Shown in pieces: positions 35,828-42,975 of a stretch of 42,975 nt of DNA. A model generated the notes under the pieces. That model was not told the origin of the DNA and searched no databases. It saw only the letters and a list, made by a program, of their open reading frames with translations. Position numbers and translations under genes: made by a program. Origin of the DNA: a virus; IMG/VR virus record IMGVR_UViG_3300042568_000704, positions 1 to 42,975 of that record. The stretch is one strand, 5' to 3'. How positions within the stretch are numbered: the stretch's first letter is position 1; each line of letters starts with the position of its first letter.

Positions 35828-36109
35828 TTAATTTATAAAAACATTAGGAGAACCATTAAATGCGGTATCTCCACATGTAATAGGATCTCCTGATCTGTGT
35901 ATCGGACGATTGTTTACAAACACATTTGATGTACTTGTTGCATTACCAGAGTGACACGATGAACCGCAGCAGTGTGTTGGATAAAAATCACCAACTCTGG
36001 TTGCTGGTATTTTATTAATAAAAACATTATTGCTGCCAGTTACACAAGGTCTAGGTGTATAACAATGACCTGTAGATTTATCTACGCCTTTTCTTATTGC
36101 TCTTCTCAT
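35828..36109 (-). CDS. PAAR-repeat spike tip protein
   Basis: PAAR proteins cap the sharp end of the spike in contractile tails and type VI secretion (T4 gp5.4). It has 93 residues with repeating motifs SNNVFINKIPATRVGDFYPTH, SNVFVNNRPIHRSGD and GSPNVFIN, the hallmark of the PAAR pyramid. Candidate zinc ligands are H15, H46, H71 and C79, which fits the usual three-His/one-Cys site; extra cysteines (C16, C22, C47, C48, C52) are unusual. The start overlaps the stop of the spike C-terminal gene by four bases (ATGA), and gp25 follows. Genetic linkage to the split spike supports a direct assembly partner. Confidence 0.95.
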   Translation of the reverse strand: MRRAIRKGVDKSTGHCYTPRPCVTGSNNVFINKIPATRVGDFYPTHCCGSSCHSGNATSTSNVFVNNRPIHRSGDPITCGDTAFNGSPNVFIN

Positions 36110-38127
36110 GGTGTGACTCCCTGTAACGCAGTATTACCCAAATCTGGCGGTTGTCCAGACAATATACCATCACCGCAACCAATGTCTTTGAAACCATCAA
36201 ATAGATTTGAAAGCAAACCGTTTATAGCAGATGCAATACCACCAATAAATTTACCAGCTGCATCTATTATTTTTCCAATAATATCATTAATAGCACCTAA
36301 AATTCCGCCAATAAATTCACCAATTTTACCAATAACATCACCGATTATTTTTGTTATTTGACCCATCAGTTCTGCTATTTTTCCAAATACACCATTAATA
36401 GTTTCTAAAATTGGTTTAACAACTGCATTTAATAATTTGTTTATCAAATCTCCAATAGCACAACCAACTTCAACAATAGCATCAATAACATCACCTAATA
36501 CGGAACCAATACCTGTAAACACAGATCCCAATCCACCAAGAGAACTAGCACCAGATGATATGGTTGAAGTAGATGCTGCTAATGCACCTCCAGCAACACC
36601 ACCGATGCCAGCAGCCGATCCTGCTGCTCCTGATGCTAATCCACTGGTTGCAGCAGTAGCAGAACCCACTGCACCTGTTGCAGTTGCTGCTGCCGAGGAA
36701 GCAATACTTGCTGCTCCATTAGCAACATTAGTCACACCTTGAGCTGCATTTTGAGCAATTGTTAGAGAACCGCTTACATTTTGTTGAACTGCATTACCTA
36801 AATTGTCGATTGGCCCACTTAAAGTTTGATTTAAACTATTTACATTAGACGATAACTGATCAATTTGCTGTGCAACTCCAAAATTTAATTGAGAAATTTG
36901 ATTTAATGCTTGAAGTTGACCATTTAAATCTACTGTAGCATTTTGTAATTGCGCGAGTGGACTTCTTGGATGAGTTGCTTGTGTTGTTCTCCAAGAACCA
37001 CTTGGACCTGGAACATATATTGGCCTTTTACTAGACGGAGAAGCCGCATTTGCAGATGAAGCAGGAGATGCTGGCGGACCATTCAGGTGTATAATTCCAG
37101 CAGATCCTAATATTGTAGAACCGCCGTTTAAATGCATACTAGAAGAAGAAATAGACGCTTTTGCTCCTGCTAAAATATCTAAACTTCCACCTGTTGTTTC
37201 TTTAGTTGCTCCTCCAGTTAAAATACTAACAGAACCACCAGTAGTAACAGATCTAGAACCACCAATAGTTTGATTTTGAGCAGCACCAACATTTAATGTG
37301 TCTGTTGTTCCTATAACTTCGTCGTTACTTCCAACTATTTCAATAATTCTATTTAAAAGAATTTTAGTTTCGTGTGTTTTGTGAAATAAGTCATAGACTC
37401 CACCCATAACCTCAAGTCTATGATCTCCTTTTACTTGTGTTTCTTTGTATCCAGTTGTTACTTGTAAATTATCAAATGCACCGTCTATTCGTACATCTCT
37501 AGATCCACCTATTTCATTTACGCTGTCTTGTCCTACCACGACATGCATATGACCAGTGCATTCTAGATTATAATCACCGTTAATAAAATGATTAAAATTA
37601 CCTTTGTCTTGACGAAAATTTACATCACCTTTCATCATTTCAACATTGATATCACCATCATTCATTCGAACATTACAATTACCTTTTTCCATAAAAAGGT
37701 TTACATTTGCATTTTGACCAACATGAACATCAAAATTTACAGAAGAAGTTTCACTGTTTTGTAAATTATCTCGGTTAACAAAGATTTTTAAACCTTTATC
37801 TACGGTTAAATTTGAAAACCCATCAACATGGACATTACTATCGCGTAGTATTGAAACATAGTGATCGCGTACAATCTTATCTACTTTATCTCCGTTTGGG
37901 TGTATTTCTTCAAAAGTTCCACTACGGTGAAATATGTTTATTCTTTCTGAACCAGGCGTGTCATCAAATTCAACAATATGTCCAGATTCGGTTTCTGTTA
38001 CTTTGTTGAAAGGATAAACTGTGCTTTTTGATTCATTATTTCTGGGTGGAATAGCTTCACCCTTTACGGTAGCATAAGGTGTTTCTGGTTCAAACCACTG
38101 ACCTGTATTTGCTTGTGATCCTGCCAT
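36106..38127 (-). CDS. gp5C: Baseplate spike protein, T4 gp5 C-terminal beta-helix with a long extension
   Basis: This 673-residue protein corresponds to the C-terminal needle of T4 gp5. Residues 38-90 (YPFNKVTETESGHIVEFDDT then RSGTFEEIHPNGDKVDK) closely match T4 gp5 (YPYVHTMETESGHIQEFDDT then TGTYEEVSPSG). Residues about 95-350 carry the repeating beta-helix pattern (NVxVxGxxxxxV). After a Pro/Ser linker (350-390) come Gln/Asn-rich helix (390-450), an Ala/Gly/Ser-rich part (455-530) and amphipathic repeats of GKIxxxIGxI type (540-645), which T4 gp5 lacks. No lysozyme motif is present. The start overlaps the OB-fold gene stop (TAATG) and the stop overlaps the PAAR start. The extension resembles the effector tails of 'evolved' VgrG proteins; membrane activity is inference. 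Confidence 0.9.
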   Translation of the reverse strand: MAGSQANTGQWFEPETPYATVKGEAIPPRNNESKSTVYPFNKVTETESGHIVEFDDTPGSERINIFHRSGTFEEIHPNGDKVDKIVRDHYVSILRDSNVHVDGFSNLTVDKGLKIFVNRDNLQNSETSSVNFDVHVGQNANVNLFMEKGNCNVRMNDGDINVEMMKGDVNFRQDKGNFNHFINGDYNLECTGHMHVVVGQDSVNEIGGSRDVRIDGAFDNLQVTTGYKETQVKGDHRLEVMGGVYDLFHKTHETKILLNRIIEIVGSNDEVIGTTDTLNVGAAQNQTIGGSRSVTTGGSVSILTGGATKETTGGSLDILAGAKASISSSSMHLNGGSTILGSAGIIHLNGPPASPASSANAASPSSKRPIYVPGPSGSWRTTQATHPRSPLAQLQNATVDLNGQLQALNQISQLNFGVAQQIDQLSSNVNSLNQTLSGPIDNLGNAVQQNVSGSLTIAQNAAQGVTNVANGAASIASSAAATATGAVGSATAATSGLASGAAGSAAGIGGVAGGALAASTSTISSGASSLGGLGSVFTGIGSVLGDVIDAIVEVGCAIGDLINKLLNAVVKPILETINGVFGKIAELMGQITKIIGDVIGKIGEFIGGILGAINDIIGKIIDAAGKFIGGIASAINGLLSNLFDGFKDIGCGDGILSGQPPDLGNTALQGVTP

Positions 38128-38972
38128 TATATCTCCATAACTTTAGATGAATCTATACGAATCGCATTATTATTTGTTGGTTTATCTACAAATTGTTTAC
38201 TGCGATATTTTCTAGATGGGAAGGAAGAAGAATCTTGTGTATTATCACCCACACCTAAAGATTTTATTGTTCCTTTGTTTACTCCGCTTTGGTTTGTTAC
38301 ACCACATTTGAAATTTGGAGTATTGCAGTCTGCTACATCTATTCCAATATCTCTTAATCCTTGAGATCCTAAATTTTTTCTTTTATATGAAACAATAGTT
38401 TTATCTAATCTTTCAGGATCACCGATTGCAAGTATATTTAGATCTGGTGTTCCTCGTTTTCGCTTTGATGATTCTGGTGCATAATTTTGTCTTGGATATT
38501 TTTTAGAAGTATCTTTATTTTGTAATTGAGCGCCGTGCGAATCTCCATCTGTAGTTTTTCCATCTGGATATTCTTGTTTATCATAATCATCTACTGGAAA
38601 AATTTTAAGTTCATCGTCTTCTCTTACATCACGGAAACCATCTCCATAATTTTCTTCTTTTTCTATGGTTTCATTCATACCATAAATGCTTCCGATTATT
38701 ACTGGAATCTGTGCATGAGAGCCATCTATAAAAAATCCAACAACCCAAGAACCTTCAACTAATCCTACGGGACTTACTCCTTTTCCACTCATAGAAGCAG
38801 AATTTGTAGGTTGAATTGTGGTTGCCCACGGTAATTTTTCTGTTGGAAAATCTTTACGATTATCTGGATGGAATCCTAAAACACGAACTCGACATCTACC
38901 GAGCTCTAATGGATCCATGCGATCTTCTATAACTCCAAACCAAAATATAAATGGATCTTTTCCTGTATACAT
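38127..38972 (-). CDS. gp5N: Baseplate hub protein, T4 gp5 N-terminal OB-fold only
   Basis: Residues 1-110 match the OB-fold domain of T4 gp5: WFGVIEDRMDPLELGRCRVR and VLGFHP, then PTEKLPWATTIQPTNSASMS and GPVEG-like GLVEGSWVVGFFIDG. In T4 this domain is followed by a lysozyme and then the beta-helix in one chain that is later cleaved. Here residues 110-281 are a charged, Lys/Asp/Ser-rich linker-like tail with no lysozyme catalytic pattern, and the beta-helix is in the next gene. The ATG overlaps the hub gene stop (TAATG). It should bind the gp27-like hub trimer. Separately translated halves presumably reassemble into one spike. Confidence 0.92.
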   Translation of the reverse strand: MYTGKDPFIFWFGVIEDRMDPLELGRCRVRVLGFHPDNRKDFPTEKLPWATTIQPTNSASMSGKGVSPVGLVEGSWVVGFFIDGSHAQIPVIIGSIYGMNETIEKEENYGDGFRDVREDDELKIFPVDDYDKQEYPDGKTTDGDSHGAQLQNKDTSKKYPRQNYAPESSKRKRGTPDLNILAIGDPERLDKTIVSYKRKNLGSQGLRDIGIDVADCNTPNFKCGVTNQSGVNKGTIKSLGVGDNTQDSSSFPSRKYRSKQFVDKPTNNNAIRIDSSKVMEI

Positions 38973-40339
38973 TAATTTTCCTCTGATCCGATACTTACGG
39001 TTCCCACATCCGAATCTTTTCTTAAAGAAAATACTGTTTTTAAGTTGAATCCGTGCGTATTATTGGATCTACTATTTTCCATTATAGATGTTTTTCTTGT
39101 AATTAAAAACTTACCAGTTACATATGGATTTCTAAACCAAGTTTCTGCTTCTTTACCCGAATAGTCAATTTGAGGTCTACCAAAATAAACAGTTTGACCT
39201 ATTTTTAATATTGGGTTGCCTGGTAATTCTATTTCTAATCCCATTTGATTAATTTGTTGCATCTGAGATCTTCTTTTTAGCATATATTCGCGGGCAGAAT
39301 TATTTGCATTATTTGAAAAAACAGAAACTTCATTTTCATCTTGCAACCATTGAGAGCTGGTATAATAGAGTGGAACCATATCTGGATTTATGTAAGATAA
39401 ACTAATAAAGTCAGCAGACTTTGATAATATTGGTCTATCAACTAAATGTCTACCTTTTTTAAATTCTTCGGAATAATTATATGTGTGTTTTTTATATTTT
39501 CTTTTAGTAATATCAAATTCTAATAAAGAAGATGAAAACATACCCTGTACAAGATTTTTAATTGGAGAGTATGGTTTTATGTCATAACGAAGTGCGTGGT
39601 GTTTTGTTGGACCTTTATCAATCGTACCATTACTGCTGTAGTTAACACCAAATGGAGTTTCTACTACAATTCCATCCAAATCAAATGTACCTATAACTGG
39701 TTTAGATTTCATTAGTTTACCTAAACTAACATAATGATATTTGTGATCTAAGTCTCCGTAAAAAACATAATTAGCATCATTTTCGTTTTCTTTAGAGATA
39801 CTTTTACCCGCACACATATTAATACACTCAATTGGAGTCAACCGAGGAAAAAATATACCTTGTTTCTTATTTGTTTCTTCTAAAGTTTCTAATTTTGCTT
39901 GTAAGTTTTTTTCTACTAATTGTTTTACTATTTCTGATAATTTTCCTTCATAATAACGACTAATACGAATTAATTCATTTGTAAAAAATACTTGAGAGGA
40001 AAAATATAACTTATAGTTCATTTTTTGTTTTAACACCAAATGATCATCTGGTGCAAGTGGTTCTACTTTATAAATGTAAAATCCCGCAAGTTCTTGAAAG
40101 TATTGACCAATTTTAGCAGTAAATGCTAATCTTATTTCTTCTCCTTTTCCTATAATTCCATCTTGACCTAATTTAGCAATTATGCTATTTGATGGCATAT
40201 CTTGTAATAAAATATATCCCATAGGATATGGAGAAAATAAATCTTCGGTTATTTCAACACGAATAACTGCCTCGGAAATATCCATTGCGACAGTATCATT
40301 TGAAATGTATATTGAACCAATCCAATCAAGTGTATTCAT
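38972..40339 (-). CDS. Baseplate hub protein, T4 gp27-like
   Basis: This 455-residue protein (T4 gp27: 391) begins MNTLDWIGSIYISNDTVAMD, followed by beta-rich EAVIRVEITEDLFSPYPMGY and ILLQDMPS, the pattern of the hub tube domains shared by gp27, VgrG N-termini and phage D proteins. Middle elements include a helix before SIYVF-like NYVFYGDLDHKYHYVSLGKL, and the C-terminal part contains GNPILKIGQTVYFGRP and a TGKFLITRKTSIM strand typical of the second barrel. Immediately downstream is the OB-fold gp5 half, its expected partner. Assigned by fold pattern and position; direct similarity to T4 gp27 is low. Confidence 0.8.
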   Translation of the reverse strand: MNTLDWIGSIYISNDTVAMDISEAVIRVEITEDLFSPYPMGYILLQDMPSNSIIAKLGQDGIIGKGEEIRLAFTAKIGQYFQELAGFYIYKVEPLAPDDHLVLKQKMNYKLYFSSQVFFTNELIRISRYYEGKLSEIVKQLVEKNLQAKLETLEETNKKQGIFFPRLTPIECINMCAGKSISKENENDANYVFYGDLDHKYHYVSLGKLMKSKPVIGTFDLDGIVVETPFGVNYSSNGTIDKGPTKHHALRYDIKPYSPIKNLVQGMFSSSLLEFDITKRKYKKHTYNYSEEFKKGRHLVDRPILSKSADFISLSYINPDMVPLYYTSSQWLQDENEVSVFSNNANNSAREYMLKRRSQMQQINQMGLEIELPGNPILKIGQTVYFGRPQIDYSGKEAETWFRNPYVTGKFLITRKTSIMENSRSNNTHGFNLKTVFSLRKDSDVGTVSIGSEEN

Positions 40340-41100
40340 TTTAGAATATTCTCAGCATCATGTTGTGCATTTTTATTAAGATTACGAAGAAGCAAAGCTT
40401 CAGTACCTCTTAGATATTGAGGTTTTAGAACATATATTGAACGCTTGGAATCATTTATTTTTTCTTCGTATTGCTTATTTGTTATTGCGTAAATATCATT
40501 TATTCCACTGATATATGCTTGTAGATATCCTGCATATGGATCCAGTTGAACACCAGAACTAGTTTCAAAATGATGAACCGCATCTTCTGCTAAATCTACA
40601 ATTCTTCCTATTTCTCCAGAAGAACTTATACTTGTTATCGTATCGTTTTCTTCGAATACTCCAGATGTATTTTTAATTGTTAATTTGCAATAGGTTCTGT
40701 CCCATGAATCTATGGTAGCAGTAGCACCATTTCCATTGCTTATAGTTTCACCTATTTTAAAATTATTAGTAAAAGAATCCATTGTTAAAAATAAACATTT
40801 TTTATCAAGATATTTTGTTTCTATCATTTCGTAAAATTGATTTTCCGATAATGGCCACTCAAAATACGGATTTACTATGTTATTTAAACAATATATTATC
40901 CATTCATATCTTTCAGAGGAATACAAATAATATGCTATAGATCTTGGCGTATCTCCGCTGTTAACCGTATAACGCATAACATAATCATTGTTATTTGATA
41001 AAAATGCAGAAAATATATTTTGAAAAGCAAATATATCTCTAACTGGATATGCTTTTCCGTCAATTAAAGTAACTGTGAATGGGATATATGAATTTAACAT
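40336..41100 (-). CDS. gp53: Baseplate wedge protein, T4 gp53-like
   Basis: gp53 clamps the wedge core in the inner baseplate and has a LysM-like fold. This protein has 254 residues (T4: 196). Residues 38-100 match the family: NDYVMRYTVNSGDTPRSIAY, YLYSSERYEWIIYCLNNIVN, PYFEWPLSE, comparable to T4 RTYYIKGSPRPEELANAIYG and YDPYYGWI. Residues 110-168 are an inserted small beta-module (FKIGETISNGNGATATI...FEENDTITS) also seen in gp8 and the giant protein. The start is 2 bases after the gp48 stop, and the stop overlaps the hub gene by four bases. Confidence 0.9.
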   Translation of the reverse strand: MLNSYIPFTVTLIDGKAYPVRDIFAFQNIFSAFLSNNNDYVMRYTVNSGDTPRSIAYYLYSSERYEWIIYCLNNIVNPYFEWPLSENQFYEMIETKYLDKKCLFLTMDSFTNNFKIGETISNGNGATATIDSWDRTYCKLTIKNTSGVFEENDTITSISSSGEIGRIVDLAEDAVHHFETSSGVQLDPYAGYLQAYISGINDIYAITNKQYEEKINDSKRSIYVLKPQYLRGTEALLLRNLNKNAQHDAENILK

Positions 41101-41102
41101 TA

Positions 41103-42746
41103 TTATCGACCTTGTTGTTGATCAGGAGTAGTTGGTGGTTGGAAAGGTTGAACAACATCACCTAAACCTAATGTATTACTGATTCCATTAATTGCATCTT
41201 GAGGTCTTTCACCAAAATTCTGGAACGATTCACCCATAAATGTATCTCTAAATTTAATACTATTTCTAAAGTCTTTATCTGCAAACGATTTACCAGCATT
41301 TTCTTCTGCATCATCAACAAGAATGTTACGATCAAGAAGTTTGTTCTCTACTAATTGTATAGAAACAATATAAACAATAGAACTACCATCTTCAAAATGC
41401 TGATATTGATCTTGATTGCTGTATTGAACTTGTATATTTGTAATAATACATGGTCTTAAACTTCTAAACAAATTGTTTCTATATCTACCACAGAATTCAA
41501 AATATACTTCGCCTGGATTTAAATATAATTGACTTTGACCACCTATACCCAAAACTGATAATGGATATGAGTGCTGTTTAATTCTGTTTATAAAATCTTT
41601 TACAATCGTAGACTCTTCTCTAGATTTTATATACAACTCAAAAGTAAATTGAAATGATCTTTGTTTTGGTGCTGCATATATGGTTTCAACATTTGGATTT
41701 AATCCAACTCCAATTCTTGCACGGAGACTATCGAAAGTATATGCTCCCGCTTCTGCTGCTACTGAACCCAATCCCAGTGTTGCTGCATTGAATAATTCTC
41801 CCAATGCTCCTTCCGATTGTCCTGTTGTTCTTTTTGCTCTTGTATCTTTAAATTTACTTGCAATTGAATTGGAAAAATTATTAAATCCTATACCCAATCC
41901 TGCGGCAGCTCTGGGTAAAAAACCCATCATGATATTATCTAACTCATGCTGATGACTGTCGGTTAATTCTTTTGGCATAGGCAAAACAATAGAATAAAAT
42001 GAATTTCCTTGTGCATTATCATATGATTTTTGAACATATTTGTTAAATTTATCATCAAATGCTTGTTTTGTTAAATTCATTTTTTCAGCGATTGCTTTAC
42101 CAACTTGTGCTACTTTTTCTCCACCTTCTCTTATATTTTTTGAAGCGTCTTGTGCCAATTGCGCTCCTTCTGTGCCAGCCCCAAGAGCGGCAACTGTTCC
42201 GACAACTTCACTTCCAGCAACATTTGCTGCAACTCCTGCTGCTCCAGCAATTGCATTTGTTGCAGTTGTTGCGGCGGTTCCTATCATGTTTGCTGCTAAC
42301 TGTACAGCACCAGAAGGATTTGGTGGACAAACCAAATAGAGTCTAAATCCATCTGGTTCTTCATCTTCAATAAATCCTTTTCTACCAGAAGCAGGTCTAA
42401 CCAAATTTATATCATAAAATCCATTTGCCCCACCAGTTAAACCTAGAGTTTTTTTGTTTCTTTCTATGATTTGATTTACTTCACCATTAATATCATTATT
42501 ATTTGTTAGTTGTTGTTCACTTAATGCCGAGTTTCTTGAATTATTTACATCTTGATCTAAAACATAATTATTCAAAGCTTCTGCGTTTGGTATCTGAGCG
42601 GGTGGTTGTTCTGCATCAAAACGAGGATTCCATTGATTTGGTGGAACCTGTTGTACTCCACCAGGTCCTACACTATTTTGAGAACCAGATGGAATTAAAA
42701 TAGGCGCTAAACTATTTACTATGGATGATATTGGTATTCCTGGCAT
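41103..42746 (-). CDS. gp48: Baseplate tail-tube cap, T4 gp48-like
   Basis: gp48 sits on the baseplate and starts tube polymerisation. This protein has 547 residues (T4: 364). The C-terminal half fits: NVETIYAAPKQRSFQFTFEL, then YIKSREESTIVKDFINRIKQ, and LRPCIITNIQVQYSNQDQYQ then SIVYIVSIQLVE, which parallel the T4 gp48 strands around FTWDLTPRST and FGPCQIQSIRFDKT. The N-terminal part has a Gln/Asn/Pro-rich lead (20-90) and an Ala-rich helix-prone stretch (147-220) absent from T4. The related gp54 is an alternative, but length and the pattern near the C-terminus favour gp48. An exact late promoter box precedes it, making it the first gene of the minus-strand operon; its own ribosome binding site (AAGAG) is weak. 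Confidence 0.82.
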   Translation of the reverse strand: MPGIPISSIVNSLAPILIPSGSQNSVGPGGVQQVPPNQWNPRFDAEQPPAQIPNAEALNNYVLDQDVNNSRNSALSEQQLTNNNDINGEVNQIIERNKKTLGLTGGANGFYDINLVRPASGRKGFIEDEEPDGFRLYLVCPPNPSGAVQLAANMIGTAATTATNAIAGAAGVAANVAGSEVVGTVAALGAGTEGAQLAQDASKNIREGGEKVAQVGKAIAEKMNLTKQAFDDKFNKYVQKSYDNAQGNSFYSIVLPMPKELTDSHQHELDNIMMGFLPRAAAGLGIGFNNFSNSIASKFKDTRAKRTTGQSEGALGELFNAATLGLGSVAAEAGAYTFDSLRARIGVGLNPNVETIYAAPKQRSFQFTFELYIKSREESTIVKDFINRIKQHSYPLSVLGIGGQSQLYLNPGEVYFEFCGRYRNNLFRSLRPCIITNIQVQYSNQDQYQHFEDGSSIVYIVSIQLVENKLLDRNILVDDAEENAGKSFADKDFRNSIKFRDTFMGESFQNFGERPQDAINGISNTLGLGDVVQPFQPPTTPDQQQGR

Positions 42747-42749
42747 GTT

Positions 42750-42757
42750 GATAAATA
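42750..42757 (+). promoter_or_regulatory. Late promoter candidate for the gp4-like gene
   Basis: The plus strand reads GATAAATA, seven of eight matches to the T4 late box and identical to the box before gp19, 24 bases upstream of the gp4-like ATG. It faces the minus-strand gp48 promoter 16 bases away, so the two predicted transcripts overlap slightly at their 5' ends. Confidence 0.55.
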
Positions 42758-42773
42758 CTCTTGAGGTTTCTTT

Positions 42774-42781
42774 TATTTATA
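42774..42781 (-). promoter_or_regulatory. T4-type late promoter for the baseplate operon
   Basis: The minus strand reads TATAAATA, an exact match, followed by AAAGAAACC, 28 bases before the gp48 ATG. It overlaps the first base of the ATG of the divergent gp4-like gene. It would drive the long gp48-to-fibre operon. Confidence 0.75.
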
Positions 42782-42975
42782 TGGGTACTTCATATAAAGG
42801 TAAATATACACCAAAAAATCCAAACAAGTACGCTGGAGATCCTTCTAAGATTATTTATAGATCTCTCTGGGAGCGTAAATTTATGGTTTTCTGTGATGAA
42901 ACTGCAAGTGTGTTAAAATGGAGCAGTGAAGAAATTTCTATACCTTATTTCTCTCCTATAGATCACGAATATCAT
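42781..42975 (+). CDS. gp4: Head completion protein, T4 gp4-like (3' end cut by window edge)
   Basis: The 65 visible residues start MGTSYKGKYTPKNPNKYAGD and continue PSKIIYRSLWERKFMVFCDE, then WSSEEISIPYFSPIDHEYH, which closely matches T4 gp4 (also called gp50/65), needed to finish heads so that tails can join. The YRSLWERKFM and IPYxSPxD elements are diagnostic; the family has been linked with nuclease-like folds, from memory. It is the only plus-strand gene in the window. In T4, gene 4 lies beside gene 53 in the same direction; here it is close to gp48/gp53 but inverted. A GAGG element lies 14 bases before the ATG, a rather long spacing, and a late promoter candidate is just upstream. Confidence 0.9.
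   Translation, partial: MGTSYKGKYTPKNPNKYAGDPSKIIYRSLWERKFMVFCDETASVLKWSSEEISIPYFSPIDHEYH

Noticed and set aside
36437-36742. Ala/Pro-rich plus-strand frame of 101 codons
   Set aside because: It is the complement of the Ala/Gly/Ser repeats of the spike extension; the composition explains the open frame.
42040-42346. Two overlapping plus-strand frames opposite gp48
   Set aside because: They are antisense to the Ala-rich segment of gp48, with no ribosome binding site and no recognisable product.
1-42975. tRNA genes, CRISPR arrays, insertion sequences, introns or homing endonucleases
   Set aside because: No cloverleaf-like gaps, no spaced direct repeats, no transposase frame and no interrupted structural gene were seen; gaps are too short to hold them.
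1-42975. Alternative genetic code or stop-codon reassignment
   Set aside because: Both TAA and TGA end recognised genes at expected lengths (for example TGA for gp14, gp17 and the fibre-like gene).

Overview
The window is the late structural gene cluster of a T4-like contractile-tailed phage (myovirus). Almost everything lies on the minus strand, so the biological order runs from high to low coordinates. The DNA is AT-rich and densely packed, with many ATGA and TAATG stop/start overlaps and no gene-free stretch over 80 bases. Ordinary TAA and TGA stops are used, so there is no sign of an altered code. Gene order, the short T4-type late promoter box TATAAATA, and several oversized baseplate proteins suggest an environmental T4-like phage of the marine cyanophage/pelagiphage kind rather than a close coliphage T4 relative. 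The host cannot be named from this sequence.

Layout, in transcription order. (1) At the right edge, a divergent plus-strand gene begins (T4 gp4-like head completion, cut by the window end); face-to-face late promoters separate it from the minus-strand operon. (2) Baseplate operon 42.7-21.1 kb: gp48 tube cap, gp53 wedge, gp27-like hub, a gp5 OB-fold protein, a separate gp5 C-terminal spike protein, a PAAR tip, gp25, gp6, a gp7-position protein, gp8, a 2412-residue tail/baseplate protein, a small coiled-coil protein and a 1082-residue fibre-like protein. (3) A 698-residue cysteine-rich protein with its own late promoter and a small DUF1617-like protein. (4) Neck and terminase: gp13, gp14, gp15, a 59-residue unknown, gp16, gp17. 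(5) Tail and head: gp18 sheath, gp19 tube with a Gly/Phe-rich extension, gp20 portal, an inserted pair of unknown genes (182 residues, then 875 residues and very cysteine-rich), a gp67-like core peptide, gp21 protease, gp22 scaffold and gp23 major capsid protein (cut by the left edge).

Together these genes build the head (gp20, core, gp21, gp22, gp23), package DNA (gp16/gp17), close the head (gp13/gp14, gp4) and build the tail (gp15, gp18, gp19, gp48) and baseplate (gp53, gp6, gp7, gp8, gp25, hub, spike, PAAR). Recognisable gp9, gp10, gp11, gp12 and fibritin genes are absent; very large unfamiliar proteins occupy that interval.

Most notable: the central spike is split into two genes, lacks the T4 lysozyme domain, and its C-terminal half carries a ~220-residue Ala/Gly-rich and amphipathic extension, like an 'evolved VgrG'. 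Two large cysteine-rich proteins share a DGYLP element and proline runs. A hairpin covers the gp13 ribosome binding site and contains a late promoter in its loop, the arrangement known for delayed translation of some T4 genes. All functional calls are from recognition of sequence patterns by eye; no search was run.
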